This document shows, piece by piece, positions 56,522 through 64,000 of a stretch of DNA of 64,000 nt (the stretch's first letter is position 1; every line of letters starts with the position of its first letter). Origin of the DNA: Pseudomonadota bacterium (lineage in GTDB: Bacteria; Pseudomonadota; Gammaproteobacteria; Burkholderiales; Methylophilaceae); the NCBI GenBank assembly GCA_029782295.1, contig JAKOVB010000045.1, positions 22,672 through 86,671 of the forward strand, in the 5' to 3' direction. Under the pieces are notes generated by a model, which was given only the letters and a program-made list of their open reading frames with translations, did not search any database and was not told the origin of the DNA. Made by a program: the position numbers and the translations under genes.

Positions 56522-56848
56522 GTGTTCGACGTCTCGTTTGGCGAAATGCTGGTCATCGCCATCGTGGCGCTGGTGGTGATCGGTCCCGAAAAGCTGCCCA
56601 AGGTTGCGCGTACGCTGGGCGCCCTCATGGGGCGTGTGCAGCGCTACGTGGGTTCGGTCAAGGCCGATGTCGAGCGAGAACTGCAAGCGCAGGACCTGAA
56701 TCGCATCCACGGCGATGTGCAACAGGCGGTCGATACGTTCAAATCCGAAGTCACGAAAGAGGCAGGTCAGATCGAGGCGCCGCTCGCCGAGGCCGTGCGT
56801 AGCGTCGAAGAGCCGGTCAGGCAGGAGCCTCCGGCAGGAAACGCATGA
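56522..56848 (+). CDS. tatB: TatB, twin-arginine translocase subunit
   Basis: A 108-residue protein beginning with the GTG-encoded MFDVSFGEMLVIAIVALVVIGPEKLPKVARTLG, with the conserved Glu in the helix and the GPEKLP hinge. The charged, helical remainder binds TatC. It overlaps tatC by 4 bases. Confidence 0.94.
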   Translation: MFDVSFGEMLVIAIVALVVIGPEKLPKVARTLGALMGRVQRYVGSVKADVERELQAQDLNRIHGDVQQAVDTFKSEVTKEAGQIEAPLAEAVRSVEEPVRQEPPAGNA

Positions 56849-57564
56849 ACCAGTCCGATACCTTCATATCCCACCTGATCGAGTTGCGCGACCGGCTGCT
56901 GCGTATCGTGATCGGTGTGGTCGTCACGTTCATTGCCCTCTTTCCGTTTGCCAACAAGATCTACACCTTGCTGGCCCACCCGCTGCTGGCCAAGTTGCCC
57001 AAGGGCGGGCAGATGATTGCCACATCGGTGACTACGCCTTTTTTCGTGCCGATGAAAGTAGCCATGCTCGCGGCAATCGTGATTTCCCTGCCTTACACGC
57101 TTTATCAGATCTGGGCGTTCATCGCTCCCGGGCTCTATCAGCATGAAAAGCGATTTGCTGCGCCGTTGGTGATCCTCAGTACGATGCTGTTTCTCGTGGG
57201 GATGGCGTTTGCCTATTTCCTGGTTTTCCCCGTGGTGTTCGGCTTTATCACCAGCACGGCGCCGGAAGGCGTGGCCGTCATGACGGACATCGGCAATTAC
57301 CTCGATTTCGTGATGACCCTGTTCCTGGCTTTTGGCATCGCCTTCGAGGTCCCGGTGGCAGTGGTGCTGCTGGTGAAGCTGGGGATGGTCAGGGTGGAAA
57401 CGCTGAAGGAAATCCGTTCCTACGTGATTGTCGGGGCGTTCGTGATCGGGGCTATTTTTACCCCGCCCGACGTCGTTTCGCAGATCATGCTGGCGGTGCC
57501 CTTGTGGCTGCTGTATGAAGCCGGCATTCTTGCCGCCCGTTTCGTTTCCCCGCGTCCCTCCTAA
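56845..57564 (+). CDS. tatC: TatC, twin-arginine signal receptor
   Basis: A 239-residue protein with six helices that binds the twin-arginine signal. The N-terminal SHLIELRDRLLRI with the conserved Glu, and FIAPGLYQHEKRF (the family FxxPGLxxxE motif), are visible. The 3' end overlaps the convergent protease gene by 4 bases. Confidence 0.97.
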   Translation: MNQSDTFISHLIELRDRLLRIVIGVVVTFIALFPFANKIYTLLAHPLLAKLPKGGQMIATSVTTPFFVPMKVAMLAAIVISLPYTLYQIWAFIAPGLYQHEKRFAAPLVILSTMLFLVGMAFAYFLVFPVVFGFITSTAPEGVAVMTDIGNYLDFVMTLFLAFGIAFEVPVAVVLLVKLGMVRVETLKEIRSYVIVGAFVIGAIFTPPDVVSQIMLAVPLWLLYEAGILAARFVSPRPS

Positions 57565-58706
57565 TCCCTGCGTGGCTCCGGTTTGGGACGTTTGCCGATG
57601 ACGATGGTCAGTGTCTGTTCCGCCTGGTTGCGCACGATCTTGACATTGGCCTGATGGCCCGGCTTCAATGCTGCGATCACGTTCAGCATGCTGGAACTGT
57701 CGATGACGAGCTGATTGTTGATGCCCATCAGGATATCCCCGGGTTTGACGCCCGCCCGGTCAGCCGGGCCGCCGCGCATGACGCCTGCAATCAGTGCGCC
57801 GCGCGCCTCCTTGAGCTTGAACGATTCGGCCAGTTCCGGCGTGATGTCCTGTGCTTCGATACCGATCCAGCCGCGTGTCACGCTGCCCTGGCGGACGATC
57901 TGATCCATGATCTGTTTTGCAAGACTGACCGGGATGGCAAAACCGATTCCCATGGAGCCCCCGCTTCTGGAATAGATGGCGCTGTTGATCCCGACCAGGT
58001 TGCCCTCGGCGTCGATCAGGGCGCCGCCCGAGTTGCCGGGATTGATCGGGGCATCGGTCTGGATAAAGTTTTCGAAGGTGTTGATGCCTAGGTGGTTACG
58101 ACCAAGCGCGCTGACGATGCCCTGGGTGACAGTCTGGCCAACTCCGAAGGGATTCCCGATGGCAAGCACAACGTCACCGACGCTGAGTTGTTCAGAACGG
58201 CCGAAGGTAATGGAGGGAAGGTTGCGCATGTCGACCTTCACGACCGCCAGATCGGTTTCCGGATCGCTACCGACGATTTTTGCAGGCACGGTGCGGCCAT
58301 CGGCAAGGGCGACCTCGATTTCATCGGCAGACTCGATCACATGGTGGTTTGTCAGAATCAGGCCATCCGGGCTGACGATCACGCCGGAACCCAGGCTGTT
58401 CTCGCGTTGTGGCTGGTCGTCGAACTGGTCGCCGAAAAACTGGCGGAAGGCAGGATCGTCCATGAATGGGTGGGTGTTTTCAGCAGCCTCCTTGCTGGTG
58501 AAAATGTTGACTACGGCAGGCATGGCCTTGTGTGCGGCGAGGCTGTATGAATTCACGCTATGCGCGGTCGCGGTCGGTTCGGCCTGATGAACCGTCAGGG
58601 TTTTGGGGCCTGCGCCAAGCAGGTCCGGTTTGAACGTCTGGATCACGAGCAGCAGTGCAAGACTGATGGTGACGGTTTGTGTGAAAATGAGCCAGAGTTT
58701 GCGCAT
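57561..58706 (-). CDS. DegS/DegQ-like HtrA serine protease with one PDZ domain
   Basis: A 381-residue trypsin-like protease anchored or exported by an N-terminal hydrophobic segment (LWLIFTQTVTISLALLLVIQ). The catalytic triad is visible: His in TNHHVIE (about 120), Asp in ETDLAVVKV (about 150) and Ser in NPGNSGGAL (about 230). A single PDZ domain (ARGALIAGVMRGGPADRAGVKPGDILMGINNQLV) follows. One PDZ and an uncleaved-looking anchor favour a DegS/AlgW-type role in envelope stress over DegP/DegQ, but no rseA or rpoE is nearby. Confidence 0.92.
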   Translation of the reverse strand: MRKLWLIFTQTVTISLALLLVIQTFKPDLLGAGPKTLTVHQAEPTATAHSVNSYSLAAHKAMPAVVNIFTSKEAAENTHPFMDDPAFRQFFGDQFDDQPQRENSLGSGVIVSPDGLILTNHHVIESADEIEVALADGRTVPAKIVGSDPETDLAVVKVDMRNLPSITFGRSEQLSVGDVVLAIGNPFGVGQTVTQGIVSALGRNHLGINTFENFIQTDAPINPGNSGGALIDAEGNLVGINSAIYSRSGGSMGIGFAIPVSLAKQIMDQIVRQGSVTRGWIGIEAQDITPELAESFKLKEARGALIAGVMRGGPADRAGVKPGDILMGINNQLVIDSSSMLNVIAALKPGHQANVKIVRNQAEQTLTIVIGKRPKPEPRRD

Positions 58707-58732
58707 AACAGAATGACCGGAGCCCTAACACC

Positions 58733-59479
58733 ATGAAGATAAATGAACTCTTGGATTATACCGGACAACTCCTGCAGGTTGATCGCTATCGGGATTACTG
58801 CCCTAACGGACTGCAGGTGGCAGGAAGAGCGGAAGTGCGCACCATCGTGACCGGGGTCACCGCCAGCCTGGACCTGCTGGAGGCTGCCGCCGGGCTTGAC
58901 GCTGATCTTGTGCTGGTGCACCACGGGTATTTCTGGAAGAACGAGAATCCCTGTGTGACGGGTATCAAGCATGCCCGTCTGAAGTTTCTGCTGGCGCATG
59001 ACATGAACCTGGTTGCCTACCACCTGCCTCTGGATGCCCATCCTGAACTGGGCAACAACGTCCAGCTGGCACAAGTGCTGGGCCTGCAGCTGGATGGCTG
59101 GGGTGGAGAGCAGAATCTGGTGGCAATGGGGTTCCCAATCTCTCCGCAGCCGCTTCAGGAATTCGGTATGCATATTGGGCGAAAACTGGGGCGGGAGCCC
59201 ATGATCATCGGACGTCCGGGGCAGGAGATTCATCGGGTCGCGTGGTGTACGGGCGCAGCGCAGGATGCGTTGGATCAGGCGATTGCCTGGGGTGTGGATG
59301 CATTTATCAGCGGTGAAATTTCCGAACGTACCGTGCATCTTGCCAGGGAAAGCGGGGTCGCCTATATCGCGGCAGGCCACCATGCAACGGAACGCTACGG
59401 TGTACAGGCTCTGGGGCGTCATCTCGCCGAACGTTACGGCCTGAATCATCATTACGTCGAACTCGATAACCCTGTGTAG
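58733..59479 (+). CDS. Nif3-like dinuclear metal centre protein (GTP cyclohydrolase 1 type 2 family)
   Basis: A 248-residue Nif3/YbgI family protein. The family blocks are YCPNGLQVAGRAEVRTIVTGVTASLDLLEAA, VHHGYFWKNE, YHLPLDAHPELGNN and ISGEISERTVHLARESGVAYIAAGHHATERYG, which provide the histidines and glutamates of the metal pair. Biochemical role unsettled. The position upstream of petABC is common in Betaproteobacteria. Confidence 0.92.
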   Translation: MKINELLDYTGQLLQVDRYRDYCPNGLQVAGRAEVRTIVTGVTASLDLLEAAAGLDADLVLVHHGYFWKNENPCVTGIKHARLKFLLAHDMNLVAYHLPLDAHPELGNNVQLAQVLGLQLDGWGGEQNLVAMGFPISPQPLQEFGMHIGRKLGREPMIIGRPGQEIHRVAWCTGAAQDALDQAIAWGVDAFISGEISERTVHLARESGVAYIAAGHHATERYGVQALGRHLAERYGLNHHYVELDNPV

Positions 59480-59585
59480 TGCTTCGCGCATCATTTATCG
59501 GGTAAATCGCCACGCCTTTCTTTAAGTTTCCTGCGGAAATCGGTACAATTCCAACCCTTTAGGTCACAGTCAGCAAGGGATCGTG

Positions 59586-60185
59586 ATGGCAAATCAAGAA
59601 GTAGATCAAAGCAAGCGGCGGTTCCTGATCGCCGCAACGACCGCTGTGGGCGGCGTGGCGACGGTTGCCGTGGCCACGCCGTTCGTCATGAGCATGCTGC
59701 CGAGCGAGCGAGCAAAGGCAGCCGGGGCTCCGGTTGAGGTGGATATCGGCAAGGTGGAGCCTGGTTCGATGATTACCGTCGAATGGCGGGGCAAGCCGGT
59801 CTGGATTATCAACCGCACCCAGGAGATGCTGGACCAGCTGAGCAAGATCGAGGACAAATTGTCCGATCCCAAGCTGGAAGTCCCGCAGCAGCCGGATTAT
59901 GCCAAGAACGCCACACGCTCCCTGAAGCCCAACCTGATGGTGCTGGTCGGGATCTGTACCCACCTTGGTTGTTCCCCGTCCTCCAAGCTCAAGGCGGGTG
60001 AGGAAGGGATGGGCAGCGATTGGCCGGGCGGTTTCTTCTGCCCTTGCCACGGTTCCAAGTTCGACCTGGCTGGTCGTGTCTTCAAGGGTTCGCCTGCGCC
60101 GATCAACCTGCAAGTGCCGCCCCACAAGTATCTGAGTGACACCCGGTTGCTGATCGGTGTCGGTGAAGACGGTAAGGAAGCTTAA
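59586..60185 (+). CDS. petA: PetA, Rieske iron-sulfur subunit of the bc1 complex
   Basis: The 199-residue subunit that passes electrons from ubiquinol to cytochrome c1. The N-terminal SKRRFLIAATTAVGGVATVAVATPFVMSML carries a twin-arginine motif and membrane anchor. The 2Fe-2S ligands are in GICTHLGCSPS and FCPCHGSKFD. Start at the ATG after GTG; AGGGA lies 6 bases upstream. First gene of petABC. Confidence 0.97.
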   Translation: MANQEVDQSKRRFLIAATTAVGGVATVAVATPFVMSMLPSERAKAAGAPVEVDIGKVEPGSMITVEWRGKPVWIINRTQEMLDQLSKIEDKLSDPKLEVPQQPDYAKNATRSLKPNLMVLVGICTHLGCSPSSKLKAGEEGMGSDWPGGFFCPCHGSKFDLAGRVFKGSPAPINLQVPPHKYLSDTRLLIGVGEDGKEA

Positions 60186-60187
60186 TC

Positions 60188-61471
60188 ATGCAAAAATACC
60201 TGACCTGCGCGTTGAACTGGGTGGACGAGCGTTTCCCCCTGACCGCGAACTGGAAAGCGCACCTTTCCGAGTACTACGCTCCCAAGAACTTCAACTTCTG
60301 GTATTACTTCGGCTCCCTGGCGATTCTGGTGCTGGTGATCCAGATCGTGTCCGGGATTTTCCTGACCATGAACTACAAGCCGGATGCCGATCTCGCATTT
60401 GCCTCCGTCGAGTACATCATGCGTGACGTCTCCTGGGGCTGGCTGATTCGCTATATGCACTCTACCGGGGCCTCGATGTTCTTCGTCGTGGTCTACCTGC
60501 ACATGTTCCGCGGTCTTCTCTACGGCTCCTACCGCAACCCGCGCGAACTGATCTGGCTTTTCGGCGTCGGTATTTTCCTGGCGCTGATGGGCGAAGCCTT
60601 CTTCGGCTACCTGCTGCCGTGGGGTCAGATGTCCTACTGGGGTGCACAGGTGATCATCAATCTGTTCACCTCCATTCCGTTCATCGGGCCGGATATTTCC
60701 CTGTGGCTGCGTGGCGACTACATGGTGTCTGATGCCACGTTGAACCGCTTCTTCGCCTTCCACGTGATTGCGTTGCCGCTGGTGTTGCTGGGCCTGATCG
60801 CAGCACACATCATTGCACTGCATGAAGTGGGTTCCAATAATCCTGATGGCATCGAGATCAAGAAGCTGAAGGATCCGGTGACCCATATTCCGCTGGATGG
60901 CATCCCGTTCCACCCGTACTACACGGTGAAGGATATCATGGGGGTGGCCGTTTTCCTGATGGTGTTCTCGGTGATCGTGTTCTTCACGCCGGAAATGGGT
61001 GGCTACTTCCTTGAAGCCAACAACTTCATTCCGGCAGATCCGCTGAAGACGCCTCCGCATATTGCACCGGTCTGGTATTTCACTCCGTACTACTCGATTC
61101 TGCGTGCCGTGCCTCCTCTGTTTAATTCCCAGTTCCCGGGAGTTGTCGCCATGGGGTTGTCTGTCGTGGCGTTTGCCTTCCTGCCATGGCTGGACAGAAG
61201 CCCGGTCAAGTCGATCCGATATCGCGGCTCCAAGTACAAGGCATGGCTGACTGCTTTTGTCATCAGCTTCCTGATCCTGGGGTATCTGGGAACCGAGCCT
61301 TCCAATGTCTGGGGTCAATTTGACGCAGGCATGCCGGTGCTGGGCGGTGCAGACCGCGCGACCGTGGCTGCGCGGGTGCTGACGGTGGTGTATTTCCTGT
61401 TCTTCGTGCTGATGCCGTGGTACACCAAGAATGACAAGACCAAACCCGTTCCGGAAAGGGTGACAGGATAA
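60188..61471 (+). CDS. petB: PetB, cytochrome b subunit of the bc1 complex
   Basis: A 427-residue protein with eight or nine helices carrying two haems b. The Qo-site motif is conserved as PVTHIPLD...PFHPYY with the Qo glutamate region present as a variant of PEWY (PVWYFTPYYSILRA, residues PVWY). GSLAILVLVIQIVSGIFLTMNY and HSTGASMFFVVVYLHMFRGLLYGSY hold the first haem-ligating histidines. The stop overlaps petC by one base. Confidence 0.96.
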   Translation: MQKYLTCALNWVDERFPLTANWKAHLSEYYAPKNFNFWYYFGSLAILVLVIQIVSGIFLTMNYKPDADLAFASVEYIMRDVSWGWLIRYMHSTGASMFFVVVYLHMFRGLLYGSYRNPRELIWLFGVGIFLALMGEAFFGYLLPWGQMSYWGAQVIINLFTSIPFIGPDISLWLRGDYMVSDATLNRFFAFHVIALPLVLLGLIAAHIIALHEVGSNNPDGIEIKKLKDPVTHIPLDGIPFHPYYTVKDIMGVAVFLMVFSVIVFFTPEMGGYFLEANNFIPADPLKTPPHIAPVWYFTPYYSILRAVPPLFNSQFPGVVAMGLSVVAFAFLPWLDRSPVKSIRYRGSKYKAWLTAFVISFLILGYLGTEPSNVWGQFDAGMPVLGGADRATVAARVLTVVYFLFFVLMPWYTKNDKTKPVPERVTG

Positions 61472-62199
61472 TGAAAAAGCTGATTCTGATTCTGAGCATG
61501 TTGCTGCCCCTGGCGGCAACGGCCAACGAGGGCATGGCGCTCGACAAGGCGCCGATCAATGCTGCTAACCAGGCTTCTCTGCAGCGCGGCGCCAAGTACT
61601 TCGTCAACTATTGCCTCAATTGCCACAGTGCCTCTTCGATGCGCTACAACCGGTTGCGCGATATCGGTCTGACCGATGACCAGATCAAGGCGAATCTTCT
61701 GTTTGCTGCCGAAAAGGTCGGTGAGCCGATGTCCGTGGCCATGAACAAGAAGGAAGCCAAGGCCTGGTTTGGGGCGACACCTCCCGATCTGTCGGTGATC
61801 GCGCGTTCCCGTGGTGCGGACTGGTTGTATACCTACCTGCGGGGCTTCTATCGTGACGATACTCGTCCGACCGGTTGGAACAACGTCGCTTTTGACAAGG
61901 TGGGCATGCCGCATGTGCTTTGGCAGCTTCAGGGTGAGCAGCATCTGAAAGTCGAGGAGACGACGGATGCGCATGGAAACAAAGTGGAATCCCACACGCT
62001 GGTGCTGGCCAAGCCGGGCAAGCTGTCACCTGGTGAATATGACATCATGGTGGCTGACCTTGTGAACTATCTGACATTCATGGCTGAGCCGGCCAAGTTG
62101 CAACGCATGCAACTTGGCTTGATTGTGCTGCTGTTCCTTGCGATCTTCTTCGTAATCGCGCGCGCGCTCAAGCAAGAATACTGGAAAGACGTACATTGA
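61471..62199 (+). CDS. petC: PetC, cytochrome c1 subunit of the bc1 complex
   Basis: A 242-residue precursor with a signal peptide (MKKLILILSMLLPLAATANE), the haem site CLNCH in YFVNYCLNCHSASSMRYNRL, the axial methionine region in NNVAFDKVGMPHVLW, and a C-terminal membrane anchor (LGLIVLLFLAIFFVIARAL). Its haem would be attached by the ResB/CcsB system. Confidence 0.97.
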   Translation: MKKLILILSMLLPLAATANEGMALDKAPINAANQASLQRGAKYFVNYCLNCHSASSMRYNRLRDIGLTDDQIKANLLFAAEKVGEPMSVAMNKKEAKAWFGATPPDLSVIARSRGADWLYTYLRGFYRDDTRPTGWNNVAFDKVGMPHVLWQLQGEQHLKVEETTDAHGNKVESHTLVLAKPGKLSPGEYDIMVADLVNYLTFMAEPAKLQRMQLGLIVLLFLAIFFVIARALKQEYWKDVH

Positions 62200-62210
62200 A
62201 ATAACACGTT

Positions 62211-62242
62211 GCGGGAGGCTCCGGCTAGCCGGAGCCTCCCGC
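62211..62242 (+). terminator. Long palindrome after petC, probable terminator
   Basis: GCGGGAGGCTCCGGCT followed immediately by its exact reverse complement, 32 bases in all, then ATTATTTT. It lies 11 bases after the petC stop and before sspA. The stem is unusually long and GC rich; it may act in both directions or as an mRNA stabiliser. Confidence 0.75.
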
Positions 62243-62264
62243 ATTATTTTGGGGATCCAGAATC

Positions 62265-62864
62265 ATGATGACACTATACTCCGGCACCACGTGCCCCTTC
62301 AGTCAACGTTGCCGTATCGTGCTGTTTGAAAAAGGCATGGACTTCCAGGTGATCGACGTCGATCTGACCAACAAGCCAGAGGATCTGGCTGTGATCAATC
62401 CATACAATCGCGTACCTGTTCTGGTTGAGCGCGATCTGGTGCTTTACGAGGCCAACATCATCAATGAATATATCGATGAGCGCTTCCCGCATCCGCAACT
62501 GATGCCGGCCGATCCGGTCATGCGTGCACGCGCAAGACTGTTCCTGCACAACTTCGAGGATCAGTTGTTCGATCATATTGCCGATATTGAATCTGGTAAT
62601 ACCAAGGTGGCGGAAAAGGCTCGCGCGGTCGTCCGCGACAACCTCACCCAGATTGCTCCGATATTCAACAAGCAGGAATACATGCTGGGTGACGAGTTCT
62701 CTATGCTGGACGTGGCCATCGCTCCTTTGCTGTGGCGTCTGGAGCATTACGGCATCGAGCTGCCGAAACAGGCGGCCCCGTTGCTGAAGTACGCGGAACG
62801 CATTTTTTCCCGCCCGGCCTACATCGAAGCGATGACGCCTTCCGAAAAGGCCATGCGTCGCTAA
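62265..62864 (+). CDS. sspA: SspA, stringent starvation protein A
   Basis: A glutathione-transferase-fold RNA polymerase-associated protein; 199 residues. MTLYSGTTCPFSQRCRIVLFEKGMDFQV opens the thioredoxin-like domain, and the surface PHP motif needed for activity is in DERFPHPQLMP. It overlaps the start of sspB (TAATG), as in many proteobacteria. Confidence 0.95.
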   Translation: MMTLYSGTTCPFSQRCRIVLFEKGMDFQVIDVDLTNKPEDLAVINPYNRVPVLVERDLVLYEANIINEYIDERFPHPQLMPADPVMRARARLFLHNFEDQLFDHIADIESGNTKVAEKARAVVRDNLTQIAPIFNKQEYMLGDEFSMLDVAIAPLLWRLEHYGIELPKQAAPLLKYAERIFSRPAYIEAMTPSEKAMRR

Positions 62865-63271
62865 TGAGCGGTTCGACTTCCACCAAGCCCTACATGGTCC
62901 GCGCACTGCATGAGTGGTGCGTGGATAATGGATTTACGCCGTATCTGGCGGTTGCGGTGGACAAGAATACCCGTGTGCCGATGGCCTATGTCAAGAACGG
63001 CGAGATCGTTCTGAATATCAATGACAGCGCGACCAAGGGCTTGATGATCACGAACGATGCCGTGACCTTCTCGGCGCGTTTCAACGGCGTTTCGATGGAC
63101 CTGTACGTTCCGATGTCGGCGGTCCGTGGCATCTTTGCGCGTGAAAACGGCCAGGGGATATTCTTTGAGCCTGGTGATGCCAGCGAGATGTCCGAAGAAG
63201 TCTACGAGCCGGAAGATCATGACCCGGAACCGACGCCGCCAAAAAAACCATCGTTGCGCATCGTCAAGTAA
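62864..63271 (+). CDS. sspB: SspB, ClpXP adaptor
   Basis: Delivers ssrA-tagged proteins to ClpXP. The 135-residue protein has the SspB domain (KPYMVRALHEWCVDNGFTPYLAVAVD, VLNINDSATKGL, FSARFNGVSMDLYVPMSAVRGIFARENG), an acidic linker, and the C-terminal ClpX-binding peptide PSLRIVK, close to the E. coli form LRVVK. Confidence 0.96.
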   Translation: MSGSTSTKPYMVRALHEWCVDNGFTPYLAVAVDKNTRVPMAYVKNGEIVLNINDSATKGLMITNDAVTFSARFNGVSMDLYVPMSAVRGIFARENGQGIFFEPGDASEMSEEVYEPEDHDPEPTPPKKPSLRIVK

Positions 63272-63281
63272 AAAAACTCCC

Positions 63282-63319
63282 CTTGACCCTGTTTTCTTCT
63301 CCAAAGTTATAGGTATAAT
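63282..63319 (+). promoter_or_regulatory. Probable promoter of the tRNA-tuf operon
   Basis: An exact TATAAT lies at 63314-63319, ten bases before the first tRNA. TTGACC at 63282 is too far upstream (26 bases) to be the matching -35; TTTTCT at 63291, spaced 17 bases, is weak. The -10 is convincing, the -35 is not settled. Confidence 0.5.
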
Positions 63320-63328
63320 CCCGCCTTC

Positions 63329-63404
63329 GCCGGATTAGCTCAGTTGGTAGAGCAGCGCACTTGTAATGCGAAGGTCAACAGTTCGATTCCGTTATCCGGC
63401 ACCA
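63329..63404 (+). tRNA. tRNA-Thr (anticodon TGT)
   Basis: A 76-base cloverleaf with acceptor GCCGGAT/ATCCGGC, D-arm TAGCTCAGTTGGTAGAGCA, anticodon TGT at 63362-63364, T-arm GTTCGATTCC and an encoded CCA. First of four tRNAs in front of tuf. Confidence 0.97.
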
Positions 63405-63473
63405 GTTTGTGTAGTTTCTGCGTTTGCTGATTGACAAGCGGCGCAAAACCCAAGATAATTTTGGGTTCAGTGT

Positions 63474-63559
63474 GGAGGGGTGGCCGAGTGGTTAATGGCA
63501 GCAGACTGTAAATCTGCCCTCTTATGAGTACGATGGTTCGAATCCGTCCCCCTCCACCA
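63474..63559 (+). tRNA. tRNA-Tyr (anticodon GTA)
   Basis: An 86-base class II tRNA with acceptor GGAGGGG/CCCCTCC, anticodon GTA at 63508-63510 in CTGTAAA, a long variable arm, T-loop GGTTCGAATCC and an encoded CCA. Confidence 0.97.
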
Positions 63560-63594
63560 AAAGAATGTCGTATGGAAATGGTTGACGGCGTTTC

Positions 63595-63670
63595 GCGGGT
63601 GTAGCTCAGTTGGTAGAGCACTTGCCTTCCAAGCAAGATGTCGCGAGTTCGAACCTCGTCGCCCGCTCCA
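63595..63670 (+). tRNA. tRNA-Gly (anticodon TCC)
   Basis: A 76-base cloverleaf with acceptor GCGGGTG/CGCCCGC, anticodon TCC at 63628-63630, T-loop GTTCGAACC and an encoded CCA. Confidence 0.97.
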
Positions 63671-63690
63671 GAAATTAGAGATTAAAGAGC

Positions 63691-63765
<75 letters not shown>

Positions 63766-63799
63766 TTTTTTTAACTTGATGGGTTAAAGGGATCGGTAA

Positions 63800-64000
63800 A
63801 TGGCAAAAGGCAAATTTGAGCGTACCAAGCCGCACGTAAACGTTGGTACGATTGGTCACGTTGACCACGGTAAGACGACGCTGACGGCGGCGATCACCAC
63901 CATTCTGTCGAAGAAGTTCGGTGGCGAAGCGAAGGCATACGATCAGATTGACGCGGCACCGGAAGAAAAGGCACGCGGCATTACCATCAACACTGCACAC
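63800..64000 (+). CDS. tuf: Elongation factor Tu (N-terminal part; gene runs off the right edge)
   Basis: The first 67 codons of EF-Tu. [33 protein letters not shown] contains the GTP-binding P-loop GHVDHGKT, and [13 protein letters not shown] the switch I threonine region. AAAGGGAT precedes the ATG. Only the start is in the window. Confidence 0.97.
   Translation, partial: MAKGKFERTKPHVNVGTIGHVDHGKTTLTAAITTILSKKFGGEAKAYDQIDAAPEEKARGITINTAH

Noticed and set aside
60182..61519. 445-codon open frame antisense to cytochrome b
   Set aside because: Histidine- and glutamine-rich antisense translation; petB on the plus strand is clear and complete.

Overview
The window looks like the chromosome of a betaproteobacterial methylotroph, most likely a member of the Methylophilaceae. 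The main reason is a gene for 3-hexulose-6-phosphate synthase (hxlA, ribulose monophosphate cycle) inside the histidine operon. The gene orders mlaFEDCB-yadGH-ibaG-grxD-murA-hisG, hisIE-hinT-tatABC-degQ-like-nif3-petABC-sspAB, and tRNA(Thr-Tyr-Gly-Thr)-tuf also fit Betaproteobacteria. Coding density is high, GC is moderately high, and most neighbouring genes overlap by 1-8 bases. No insertion sequence, prophage or CRISPR array was seen.

Layout. 1-3013: the start of uvrA (minus), a YajR-like MFS transporter and ssb. 3074-16137 (all minus, transcribed right to left): a nitrogen-acquisition locus. It has an ABC transporter, a creatininase-family hydrolase, a type III glutamine synthetase, a NikR-like regulator, the two DUF1989 proteins (carboxyguanidine deiminase type), a large biotin-dependent carboxylase, an amidase, an unrecognised protein, and a stand-alone C-terminal domain of allophanate hydrolase. 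16461-19646: PilR, PilS and a small membrane protein. 19764-21545: an ECF sigma factor with DUF3619, DUF3106 and RDD proteins. 21542-28005: lptG/lptF, pepA, holC, a hypothetical protein, tpx and pbpG. 28073-35249: topA, yjdM, ttcA, a pteridine reductase, a MidA-type methyltransferase, trmB and engB. 35373-41662: cytochrome c4, System II cytochrome c maturation (resB/ccsB), an orphan histidine kinase and a type IV pilin-like protein. 41751-47035: Mla phospholipid transport and a second ABC system, ibaG and grxD. 47118-55829: murA and hisGDC-hxlA-hisBHAFIE. 55958-63271: hinT, tatABC, a DegS/DegQ-like protease, a Nif3-like protein, petABC, sspAB. 63329-64000: four tRNAs and the start of tuf.

The most interesting part is the 3-16 kb locus. 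Directly before the carboxylase gene, in the 77-base gap after the second DUF1989 gene, lie two GC-rich hairpins with identical ACGA loops, 16 bases apart and followed by a Shine-Dalgarno sequence. This is the architecture of the guanidine-II (mini-ykkC) riboswitch. It indicates that the carboxylase is a guanidine carboxylase and that the locus takes up and degrades guanidine: guanidine to carboxyguanidine to allophanate to ammonia plus CO2. The operon starts at a near-perfect sigma-54 promoter with two NtrC-like sites about 110 and 130 bases upstream of the predicted start. That start lies inside a perfect inverted repeat whose half-sites have exactly the NikR operator geometry (GTATTA-N16-TAATAC). 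The operon encodes a NikR-like protein that has lost three of the four nickel ligands. I infer three layers of control: nitrogen (NtrC/sigma-54), a repurposed NikR-family regulator, and a riboswitch in mid-operon. Allophanate hydrolase is split into two genes with an unrecognised gene between them.

A second regulatory link is visible: the pilin-like gene at 41030 has a consensus sigma-54 promoter with TGTC boxes upstream, a fit for the PilS/PilR pair encoded 22 kb away.
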